A DNA stretch of 64,000 bases from Breznakibacter sp047600785 (GTDB taxonomy: Bacteria; Bacteroidota; Bacteroidia; Bacteroidales; Marinilabiliaceae). Location: NCBI GenBank assembly GCA_047600785.1, contig JASGKH010000001.1:1302001-1366000 (forward strand), written 5' to 3'. This document shows, one piece after another, positions 28,441-37,018 of the stretch (position 1 is its first letter; every line of letters begins with the position of its first letter). The notes beneath the pieces were generated by a model, which made no database searches, was not told where the DNA came from, and saw only the letters and a list, made by a program, of their open reading frames with translations. The position numbers were made by a program, and so were the translations under genes.

Positions 28441-28827
28441 ATGGAAAGCAAAATAAAATACTGGATGGATTTGTCTGACTATGACCTGGAAACAGCGGAA
28501 GCGATGTTGAGTAGTAAGAGGTATCTGTATGTAGGTTTTATGTGTCACCAAACAATTGAGAAAGCCTTTAAAGCCTATTTTGTAAAGCTCAATCCGGAAA
28601 CAGCTCCATTTACACATAGCCTTTCATACTTAGCGAAAAAAGGAGAATTCTATGAATTGCTTTCAGAATTGCAAAAAGAATTTATCGACCAAGTTGAACC
28701 TCTTAATATAGAAGCAAGGTATCCCTCTCATAAAGAAAGACTTTTACGAAGTCTGACCGACTCAAAATGTATTGAACTGATTCAAAAAACTAAAGAATTG
28801 CAGAAATGGATAAAGGAGAAGCTATAA
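28441..28827 (+). CDS. HEPN-domain protein (toxin-side partner of an MNT/HEPN pair)
   Basis: A 128-residue helical protein of the HEPN family (PF05168-like): WMDLSDYDLETAEAMLSSKRYLYVGFMCHQTIEKAFKAYF is the typical first helices, and PFTHSLSYLAKK the next. In HEPN/MNT systems the HEPN protein is an RNase or other RNA-targeting toxin. The usual Rx4-6H motif is not clean here: the nearest match is R93-Y-P-S-H97 (spacing three), so activity is uncertain. The start ATG at 28441 is preferred; GTG at 28426 is possible. Its end overlaps the MNT gene by 22 nt, indicating coupled translation. Confidence 0.88.
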   Translation: MESKIKYWMDLSDYDLETAEAMLSSKRYLYVGFMCHQTIEKAFKAYFVKLNPETAPFTHSLSYLAKKGEFYELLSELQKEFIDQVEPLNIEARYPSHKERLLRSLTDSKCIELIQKTKELQKWIKEKL

Positions 28828-29108
28828 GCAAAGTCAAACAATATAGTTCCTTGCTGAAGCAATACTTACAATTCGAGAAAGTTTACCTTTTCGGTTCATA
28901 TGCCAGGGACACGAACAGAGAAGATAGCGATATTGACGTTGCGATTGTGGTAAGCAAGATTGAAGGTGATTATTTCTCAATAAACCCATTGCTTTGGAAA
29001 ATCCGCCGGCAAGTTGACGACCGAATTGAACCAATTCTTATAGAAAGAGAATTTGATGATGCCGGTTTCATTGGTGAAATTCAGAAACATGGAATCGAAA
29101 TCGCTTAG
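28806..29108 (+). CDS. MNT nucleotidyltransferase (antitoxin-side partner)
   Basis: A 100-residue minimal nucleotidyltransferase. GSYARDTNREDSDIDVAIV holds the GS motif (Gly30-Ser31) and the DxD metal pair (Asp42, Asp44); a third acidic residue may be in VDDRIEPILIE. In characterised HEPN/MNT pairs the MNT protein neutralises the HEPN toxin by adding AMP units. The gene overlaps the HEPN gene, as in known operons. Composition (A/T-rich, Ile and Lys-rich) differs from the GC-richer surroundings, consistent with transfer. The decayed Bro-N-like gene just upstream supports a mobile-element history. Confidence 0.9.
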   Translation: MDKGEAISKVKQYSSLLKQYLQFEKVYLFGSYARDTNREDSDIDVAIVVSKIEGDYFSINPLLWKIRRQVDDRIEPILIEREFDDAGFIGEIQKHGIEIA

Positions 29109-29311
29109 AAAGAACAACTAAGCGCAAGTGCGGTATATTTCGGGCGGTAGGAAAGCGCAACATTTTCGTCCATCTGCCTGTCCGAAAAATCATGCAAGCT
29201 ATTCGCGTTCTGTTATACGTCCAAAAGAGTTGCGGGGCTGTCGGCCCGGCAACTTTAGATAAGCATACCGATACCCATAAAAACGATACGAACCCCGATA
29301 CCCGGTCCGAC

Positions 29312-29612
29312 AAACCTTCGTGATTTCTAAAACCCCGAAAGTTTAGCCAACCGTCAGGCCGCCTGACGGGGTCGCTACAAACCGATTGGGCCCGGCAGGC
29401 GGCCTGACGGCATCAATCCGTTTGTTTTGGAGCCGTCACGTGGCCTGACAGGGTTACTTTTTTTGTTTTAGAGCTGTCAGGCGGCCTGACGACGTTACTT
29501 TTTTTCGGTTGGCCCCGTCAGGCGGCCTGACGGCCCGCTCTGTTTCTCTTATCCCGTCACATGTAAAAATCCAAACCTTCGGGGTTTTTAAAACCCGAAG
29601 GTTCAGCCAACT
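29312..29612. repeat. Cluster of five GTCAGGC palindromes between two direct hairpin repeats
   Basis: Five copies (29351-29369, about 29391-29410, 29432-29451, 29474-29491, 29515-29533) of the palindrome GTCAGGC-S-GCCTGAC, two of them degraded, spaced 40 nt apart. They are flanked by a repeated sequence of about 40 nt at 29312-29352 and 29573-29612, each able to form a hairpin (AACCTTCGGG / CCCGAAGGTT in the second copy) and each ending GCCAAC. No coding sequence overlaps. The copies are too short and too unequal for CRISPR. They may be operators, a REP-like cluster or transcript stems. Confidence 0.85.
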
Positions 29613-29664
29613 GTTCCAAATATAGACCTGACGACATCTTATCGGTTAAACGTCTGATTTAAAA
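29613..29664 (+). repeat. Tail-only partial copy of the dispersed repeat
   Basis: GTTCCAAATATAGACCTGAC, then GACATCTTATCGG, TTAAACGTCTGATTTAAAA. It matches the tail of the copies at 24627-24768 and 52734-52875, without the C/T-rich palindromic core. From here to 30212 no gene is recognised. Confidence 0.75.
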
Positions 29665-30001
29665 GAGAAATTATCCTGTTGGCAGGTTGTTATGCGGTGT
29701 TTGAAATAATGAACGACAACCTGGTGATTGCTGCCATGGCTGGACATAAAATCTCGTGAAAAGGAATACTTCCCGGCAACGGACTTCCAGATTCGTGGGT
29801 GTACGTTTGTTGCCAAATGCCTGGAGGGCGTCTTATCCGGTTTTAGCACCTGTCTGCATTGATTGATGGTCGTTATGGAAAGTTCTGTTTTATAAGTTGA
29901 CACCATCGAAAGGAAAGGATGGGTGTTAACAAGCGTATCGTGCATGGATGGGGGTTTGTTGGGTAAGGCATTGTATGTTAGGTTGGTTGTGCTTTTGTGT
30001 T

Positions 30002-30033
30002 GTCCCATATCATGATATGGGACTTTGTTTTTT
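30002..30033 (+). terminator. Orphan rho-independent terminator-like hairpin
   Basis: Perfect inverted repeat GTCCCATATC / GATATGGGAC with only an AT centre, followed by TTTGTTTTTTT. No supported coding gene ends within about 890 nt upstream on this strand. It may end an unannotated small RNA, the HEPN/MNT transcript, or a lost gene. Confidence 0.7.
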
Positions 30034-30212
30034 TACTTTTTTTAAGAAACACGTCTATTTTTGGTCGGATATTTTAACATTGGATTGGATCATTGTGTTT
30101 GTCGTGCCATTCTGCGGTGTCCATCCACACAGCCCATAATCGTCTTTGTTTTTCATTTGTCTTTATATAGAGTGGGTTAGCCGGTTGAAAATGAAAAGGA
30201 CATAGTGTATAT

Positions 30213-33200
30213 ATGAAAAAAAGTGTATTCTTTCTTTTGGTTTTCTTTGTGGATTTGATTGCATTTTCACAGCAATACCCCAAAGCCATCCTTGCAGGGG
30301 ACTATCCCGATCCTTCAATCGTGCGCGATGACCAGGATTATTACATGACACACTCTCCTTTCTATTACATGCCCGGCTTCCTGATCTGGCACTCCCGGGA
30401 TCTGATGGACTGGGAACCAGTTGCCCGTGTCATTCCGCAGTACAAAGGCTCGGCCATGGCTCCCGATCTGATTAAGCACAACGGCAGGTTTTACCTGTAT
30501 TATCCCGCAGCCGGCACCAATTGGGTCGTTTGGGCGGATGATATCAAAGGGCCATGGAGCAAGCCGGTCGACTTGAAGGTGTCCGGCATTGACCCCGGCC
30601 ATGTCGTCGGTGAAGACGGCAAACGCTATTTGTATGTCGATAAGGGTTATGTCATCCGCCTTACAGATGACGGCCTGGGCACGGTTGGCGAACGCAAAAA
30701 GGTTTACGATGGATGGGAGTACCCGAAAGGATGGGAGACGGAAGGCGATGACATGTACCTGGAATCCCCGAAGCTGACCCATAAGGACGGCTACTACTAC
30801 ATGACTTCGGCAGAAGGTGGTACTGCCGGGCCGGCTACCAGCCATATGGCAGTGGTGGCGCGTTCTAAAAGCGTACTTGGGCCATGGGAGAATTCGCCTT
30901 ATAACCCGGTGGTACACACCTATAGCGATACCGACAACTGGTGGTCCAAAGGCCACGGGACTTTGGTCGATGATGTGAACGGCAACTGGTGGATCGTGTA
31001 CCACGCTTATGCCAAAGGCTATCACACCCTGGGACGGCAGACCCTCATTGAACCCGTCGAATGGACGTCCGATGGCTGGTACCACACCAAGAAAGAAGGA
31101 CATCCCGTTGTCCCGGCAGGAGGCGCCGGGCATGGCCTGGAACTTTCGGACAATTTTCGGGGCAAAGGAGCTCGGCCTGCAATGGACATTCTGGAAAGAA
31201 TATGTGCCCGAAGCCCTGACGATAAAAGACAATGCACTTTCCGTACAGGCAAAGGGGCAAAGCCCTGCGGATGGACGCAAGCTGCTGGTGACCCCGACGG
31301 ACAAAACCTATGAGGTGCAGGTGGAAATACAGGTCGCAAAAGGCAATCGGGGCGGGCTGATCCTGTATTATAACGAAAAAGCGTATGCCGGAATTGTTTC
31401 CGATGGCAAGGATTTCACGATTTATAAAGATGCAGCGAACCCGTTTACCATACCCAACAAATTGGGTAAACGTTTCTTTCTGAAGATCCTGAATCAGGGG
31501 AACAACTGCACTTTTTCAGCAAGCAAGGAGGGCAGTAACTGGACGGTATTGGCAGAAAAAGTGGACGTATCCGGCATGCACCACAACAATTTCTTCGGCT
31601 TTTATGCCCTGCGGCCCACATTGATTTCCGCAGGGAAAGGCAACGTGCAGTTCAGGGATTTCCGCTACAGGAACGCAGTGCCGGCCGAAAAAGACATGAG
31701 CGCCTACCTGATGGTGTTTCACAAAGACGACACACACGGGCTCCATATGGCGTTGAGCGCCGACGGGTACACCTTCACTGCACTGAACGACGGCAGACCG
31801 GTGATTGCAGGCGACACCATCGCATCGCAGAAAGGCATCCGCGACCCGCACATCTGTCGCGGCCCGGATGGTGCTTTCTATCTGGCCATGACCGATCTGC
31901 ATGTGTTTGCAAAACGCGATGGGTTCCGGGATACAGAATGGGAGAGGGACGGAAAGCAATATGGCTGGGGCAACAACAAAGGCCTGGTATTGATGAAATC
32001 ATGGGATCTTGTAAACTGGAAGCGGGCAAACATTTATTTTGACCAGTTATCGGCGGCATACAGCGAAATAGGATGCGCCTGGGCCCCGGAAACCATTTAT
32101 GACGAAAAAAAGGGAAAGCTCATGGTTTACTTTACCATGCGTTTTAAAAACGAGGCCAACAAGTTGTATTATGTATATGTAAACGATGGTTTCGACCGTT
32201 TGGAATCCGTTCCACAGCTCTTATTCGAGTACCCGGATGAAAAAGTGTCAGCTATAGATGCCGATATTACAAAAGCAGGTGGCCAATACCGTATGTTTTA
32301 TGTCTCCCACGACGGCCAGGCCGGCATCAAACAAGCCGTTTCCGATGAGATCGACCGGAATTATTATTATGACCCGCGCTGGTACGACCCCGAGTCCAAA
32401 GCCTGTGAAGCGCCCAACGTCTGGAAACGGATCGGGGAAGAAAAATGGGTGCTGATGTACGACTGCTATGGGCAGGATGTGCATAATTTCGGATTCAACG
32501 AGACATCCGATTTCGTGAATTTCACAAACCTCGGGCAGTTCAATGGCGGTGTGATGAAAACCACCAATTTCACTTCGCCGAAACACGGAGCCGTTATACA
32601 TCTGACACGTGAAGAGGCCGAAAAACTTGCCCGGCATTGGGGGCTTTCGTTCCAATCCCTGGCAGATAAGGCTGACATTAACAAACCCAACAAGAACAAT
32701 CCGGTACTGAAAGGTCTGTACGCCGATCCCGAAGTGTTGTACTCGGGAAAAACAGGGAAGTATTACATCTATCCTACAAGCGATGGATTCAAAGGTTGGA
32801 GCGGCGATTATTTCAAATGTTTTTCTTCCAAAGATCTAAAAACATGGAAGGACGAAGGCGTGATACTCGATTTGAAAAAGGATGTTTCGTGGGCGAAAGA
32901 AAATGCCTGGGCGCCGTGTATTATCGAGAAAAAGGATAAGGACGGCAAATACAGGTATTACTATTACTTCACGGCAGGTAAAAAGATAGGAGTGGCTGTT
33001 GCCGACTATCCTGCCGGACCTTTCAAAGACTCCGGCAAACCATTGATAGAAAACTTTCCTGAAGGAACGACACGCGGGCAGAATATTGACCCGGATGTGT
33101 TTACCGACCCGAAATCAGGCAAGTCATACCTCTATTGGGGCAATTATTTTATGGCGGTAGCGGAGCTTAATGAGGACATGGTTTCCATTAAGCCCAATAC

Positions 33201-33597
33201 CACAAAGGTTCTCATTCCCGGTGATGCAACTTACAGCGAAGGCACTTACGTGTTTTACCGCAACGGCAGTTATTACTTTACCTGGTCGCAGAACGACACC
33301 CGAAGCCCGGATTATCAAGTTCGCTACGTTAAATCCGATTCGCCGGCAGGCCCGGTCGATCTTTCTAAAAGCGAGGTGGTTCTAAGCAAAGATCCCGAAA
33401 AAGAAATTTATGCCACGGGGCACCATTCCATCCTGCAAATTCCCGGCAAGGACGAATGGTATATTGTCTATCACCGTTTTAAACGCCCGGAAGGGATAAA
33501 AATGGGCTGGGATGCCGGATACAACAGGGAAGTCTGCATCGACAAATTGGAATTCAATGAAGACGGGACGATCAAAAAGGTAGTGCCCACGCTTTGA
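30213..33597 (+). pseudogene. Multi-domain protein with three GH43-type modules, interrupted by a one-base frameshift
   Basis: The joined protein would be about 1128 residues. The first frame has a signal peptide (MKKSVFFLLVFFVDLIAFSQ) and a GH43 module with YPDPS (base Asp), GIDPG (modulating Asp) and YLESPKL (acid Glu), then reaches LELSDNFRGK. The second frame resumes as ELGLQWTFWKEYVP, a concanavalin-like beta-sandwich, then a GH43-like module (IRDPHICRGPDGAFYLAMTD) and a third (LYADPEV, NIDPDVF, YSEGTYVFY). One extra base at about 31163-31169 (GGGGCAAAGGAG) causes the break. It may be a sequencing error, since the rest is intact. GH43 enzymes remove arabinose or xylose; the second module lacks some of the usual motif spacing and may bind rather than cleave. 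Confidence 0.85.
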
Positions 33598-33625
33598 CAA
33601 CCTGATAAAATAGATCAAATACAAC

Positions 33626-36600
33626 ATGAATATCAGAAACAAATTATTCGTTTCAGCGACATTGCTCAGCCTTTTTTTTGCAATCAACTCCATTCTACTT
33701 GCCCAGGCCCCTTTTCCCGACTGGGAAAACCCGGAAGTATTCGCCATCAACAAGGAAGACACGCGTGCTACCGCATTGCCTTATCCAAGCGAAGCGCTGG
33801 CTTTAAAAGACGATTATGCCGCCTCGCCTTATTACCGCTTGCTCGACGGTAATTGGAAATTTCACTGGGTACCCAAAATTGCTGAGGTCCCTGCGGGATT
33901 CTGGAACGAAAACTACGACGTGAGCCAATGGAAAGAAATTCCTGTTCCGGGTACCTGGGAAATGAACGGATATGGGATTCCGATGTATGTTGGCGTTAAA
34001 TATGGGATTCCGATTAACCCGCCGTACATCGACAAAGAAGATTCACCGGCAGGCGCATACCGCCATACGTTCGATATACCGGAAAGCTGGGACGGGCGAA
34101 GGGTTTTCATCCACTTCGAAGCAGGCACAAACTCCATGTATGTATGGGTGAACGGGCAGAAAGTCGGTTATACCGAAAATTCGAAAAGCCCATCCGAGTT
34201 TGACATCACAAAATATATCCGCAAAGGAAAAAATACGCTGGCCTGCCAGGTGCATAAGTACAGCGACGGCTATTATCTCGAAGACCAGGATATGTGGCGT
34301 TTGGGAGGTATAAACCGGAGTGTTTACCTGTACAGTACCGCGCAGACACGCATCCTCGATTTTTTTGCCCATCCCGATTTGGACAAAGACTATAAGAACG
34401 GAATATTCAGCGCGGATATTAAACTGAAGAACTATTCACCGGCAGAAAAGGTGCAGCAGATAGAAGTTGCTGTTCTGGACAAGAATGAAAAGAAAGTCTT
34501 CGGCAAATCCCAAAAGATTGCGGTTCCGGCATCCGGCATCCGGGACGTGACTTTTTCGGGTACGATTTCCAATCCTCTGAAGTGGACGGCCGAAACCCCG
34601 AATCTCTACACATTGCTGATTACACTAAAGGAAGATGACAAAGTCATCGAATCCACCTCTCACAAAATAGGATTTCGTAAGATCGAGATTAAAGACGGAC
34701 AGGTGTTCGTCAACGGGAAAAAGATATACATCAAAGGGGCAAATGTACACGAGTTTAACGCGTTTACCGGCAATGTGGTGACCCGCAGGGAAATGATGCG
34801 CAACATCCAGCTGATGAAGGAACTGAACGTGAATGCTGTCCGTACATCGCATTACCAACAACAACCGCTTTGGTATAAGCTGTGCGACGAGTACGGCATT
34901 TACCTGGTGGATGAAAACAACCTGGAATCGCACGGACTGGGATTCGGAAAAGACAATGTCTCCAATTTCCCGGAATGGCATGCGGCGCACATGGACCGGA
35001 TTTACCGTTTGGTCGAACGCGATAAAAACCATGCTTCGGTTATTTTCTGGTCATTGGGCAACGAGGCGAGCAACGGCAAGGCGTTTTTTGACATGTACGA
35101 CTGGGTGAAAGAACGCGACAAGAGCCGTCCTGTCCAGTATGAACAAGGTTTTAAATATAGCGGCAAGGCGGAAGAAACAGCATCAAACACGGATATCATT
35201 GCACCGATGTATCCCGCCTATTACCGCATGAAAGAAGAAGCGGCGAGAGATTTGGGACGTCCCTACATCATGTGCGAATATGCCCACGCCATGGGAAACA
35301 GCATGGGTAATTTTCAGGAGTATTGGGATGTGATCCGCAGCAGCAAAAACATGCAGGGCGGTTTCATTTGGGAATGGTACAACCAGGGCTATCCGGAATA
35401 TGACGAACAGGGCAATTTTTTCTGGGCGTATGGCGGCGATTTGAACGGATATAAAAACCTGTACCACGACAATTTCTGCATGGATGGGCTTATCACCCCA
35501 GATCAAAACTACATGCCGCACACCTACATTGTGAAAAAAGTGTATCAGAACATTCTTTTCAAGGCTAAAGATTTAAATAAGGGTATCGTTACGGTCATTA
35601 ATGATTTTAAGTTTACGGACCTGACGCCCGATAATTACACATTCAAATGGGTATTGCTGAAAAACGGAAAGCCCGAAAACGAAGGCAGTTTTAACCAGCA
35701 TATTAAAGCCGACTCCCCCCAAGACATCAAACTGGATATCCCTGCCGTGCAAAGCAAAGAGGGGGATGAATATTTTCTTCAGGTCTATGCTTTCAGCAAG
35801 GAGGCAACGCCATTCTTGCCTGTGGGATTTGAAATCGCAAAGGAGGAATTTGCTTATCCGGTAAATAATTATTTTGTCGCCAAAGAGAGGTCGGGTGGTT
35901 CCGTCGAAGTAAAGCAAATGCTGGCCGATCGTAGTGAGCGCATCATGGTAACGGCAGATTCCATGACCTATGAATTTGATACCAAAAATCCCGACGGCGG
36001 ACTGCTCAGGATGACTAACAACGGGAAACGCATTTTCTATGATCTTCCGGAACTGAACTTCTGGCGAGCTCCCACGGACAATGATATGGGCGTAAAGATT
36101 CAGACCAAGCTCGCTGCCTGGAAAGATGCAGGGAAAAAGGTTAAATATAAATATATTGGCAGGGAAGATGTCAACGGCAATGTTTCCGTAAAATACGAAT
36201 GCAGCCTGAGGGAAATTCAGGCCAAACTGAATTTGACCTACACTGTAAACAAAGACGGAAGCCTGACCGTGGATGCGGATTACAAACCGCTTGCGGACAC
36301 GGTTCCGGAAATGGTTCGCTTTGGAATGATAATGACTCTCCCGAAAGAATACAACGATTTTACCTGGTACGGACGCGGACCTTATGAAAATTACATCGAC
36401 CGCAACCGCGATGCATTTATGGGAATTTACAACGGAAAAGTGGAAGACCAGGCATATCCATATTATCGTCCGCAGGAAACCGGGAATAAAACAGACGTAC
36501 GCTGGCTCACGTTGAAACAAAAGAACGGACACGGAATCCTTATTGAAGGAGCCCAACCATTATCGGTGACCGCCACCAATAACCGTCCGGAAGATATGGA

Positions 36601-36790
36601 TGCAGGTCCCGTAAAAAAACAATGGCATCCCACGGATGTTCCTAAACGCAATGAGACCGTTCTGTGTGTGGATATCTTCCAACGTGGAGTAGCCGGCACG
36701 GATTCATGGAGCATCAATCCGCTGGACCAATACCGTTTCTGGGGGAATAAGGAGCATAGATACAGCTATACGATAAGGGTCGTGGAATGA
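33626..36790 (+). CDS. GH2 beta-galactosidase (LacZ-like, secreted)
   Basis: Periplasmic or surface beta-galactosidase of 1054 residues with a signal peptide ending near LLAQ. Domain order is the LacZ type: sugar-binding jelly roll (WKFHWVPKIAEVP to MWRLGGINRSVYLYS), immunoglobulin-like domain, TIM barrel, another Ig domain, and Bgal_small_N (LNFWRAPTDNDMG, FTWYGRGPYENYIDR). The acid/base is Glu480 in WSLGNEASNG and the nucleophile Glu551 in IMCEYAHAMGNS. It starts 28 nt after the triple-GH43 gene, so it is in the same operon. The likely role is removal of terminal beta-galactose from side chains of the PUL substrate. Confidence 0.95.
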   Translation: MNIRNKLFVSATLLSLFFAINSILLAQAPFPDWENPEVFAINKEDTRATALPYPSEALALKDDYAASPYYRLLDGNWKFHWVPKIAEVPAGFWNENYDVSQWKEIPVPGTWEMNGYGIPMYVGVKYGIPINPPYIDKEDSPAGAYRHTFDIPESWDGRRVFIHFEAGTNSMYVWVNGQKVGYTENSKSPSEFDITKYIRKGKNTLACQVHKYSDGYYLEDQDMWRLGGINRSVYLYSTAQTRILDFFAHPDLDKDYKNGIFSADIKLKNYSPAEKVQQIEVAVLDKNEKKVFGKSQKIAVPASGIRDVTFSGTISNPLKWTAETPNLYTLLITLKEDDKVIESTSHKIGFRKIEIKDGQVFVNGKKIYIKGANVHEFNAFTGNVVTRREMMRNIQLMKELNVNAVRTSHYQQQPLWYKLCDEYGIYLVDENNLESHGLGFGKDNVSNFPEWHAAHMDRIYRLVERDKNHASVIFWSLGNEASNGKAFFDMYDWVKERDKSRPVQYEQGFKYSGKAEETASNTDIIAPMYPAYYRMKEEAARDLGRPYIMCEYAHAMGNSMGNFQEYWDVIRSSKNMQGGFIWEWYNQGYPEYDEQGNFFWAYGGDLNGYKNLYHDNFCMDGLITPDQNYMPHTYIVKKVYQNILFKAKDLNKGIVTVINDFKFTDLTPDNYTFKWVLLKNGKPENEGSFNQHIKADSPQDIKLDIPAVQSKEGDEYFLQVYAFSKEATPFLPVGFEIAKEEFAYPVNNYFVAKERSGGSVEVKQMLADRSERIMVTADSMTYEFDTKNPDGGLLRMTNNGKRIFYDLPELNFWRAPTDNDMGVKIQTKLAAWKDAGKKVKYKYIGREDVNGNVSVKYECSLREIQAKLNLTYTVNKDGSLTVDADYKPLADTVPEMVRFGMIMTLPKEYNDFTWYGRGPYENYIDRNRDAFMGIYNGKVEDQAYPYYRPQETGNKTDVRWLTLKQKNGHGILIEGAQPLSVTATNNRPEDMDAGPVKKQWHPTDVPKRNETVLCVDIFQRGVAGTDSWSINPLDQYRFWGNKEHRYSYTIRVVE

Positions 36791-37018
36791 AATGATTAGG
36801 GGGATGAAACGGGTTACCGTTGCAGTATTGGTTTTGTTTGCCGGGCTATACCAGAAACACCATGGACAATCTTGGTAAAACAAACTCCATATACAAAAGT
36901 ACTGCAGGTTTCCCATTCCTTTGATGTATACCACAAATTCGGGATTGTGCTTCGGGAAATGGATATTGGATTTTGAGGGTTAAATTTACCAATCCCTATA
37001 AATTAAAGATATAGACAG

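Noticed and set aside
29351..29533. Possible CRISPR array
   Set aside because: The repeats are 15 to 19 bp, two are degraded, and spacing is only about 20 nt between units; no cas genes are near.
29646..30008. 120-codon minus-strand frame in the gene-free region
   Set aside because: Starts inside the terminator-like hairpin and has no recognised family; kept as noncoding.
30315..31304. Minus-strand open frame of 329 codons
   Set aside because: Antisense shadow of the first GH43 module, with no motif or sensible start context.
35573..36556. Minus-strand open frame of 327 codons
   Set aside because: Antisense to the GH2 beta-galactosidase, which is clearly coding on the plus strand.
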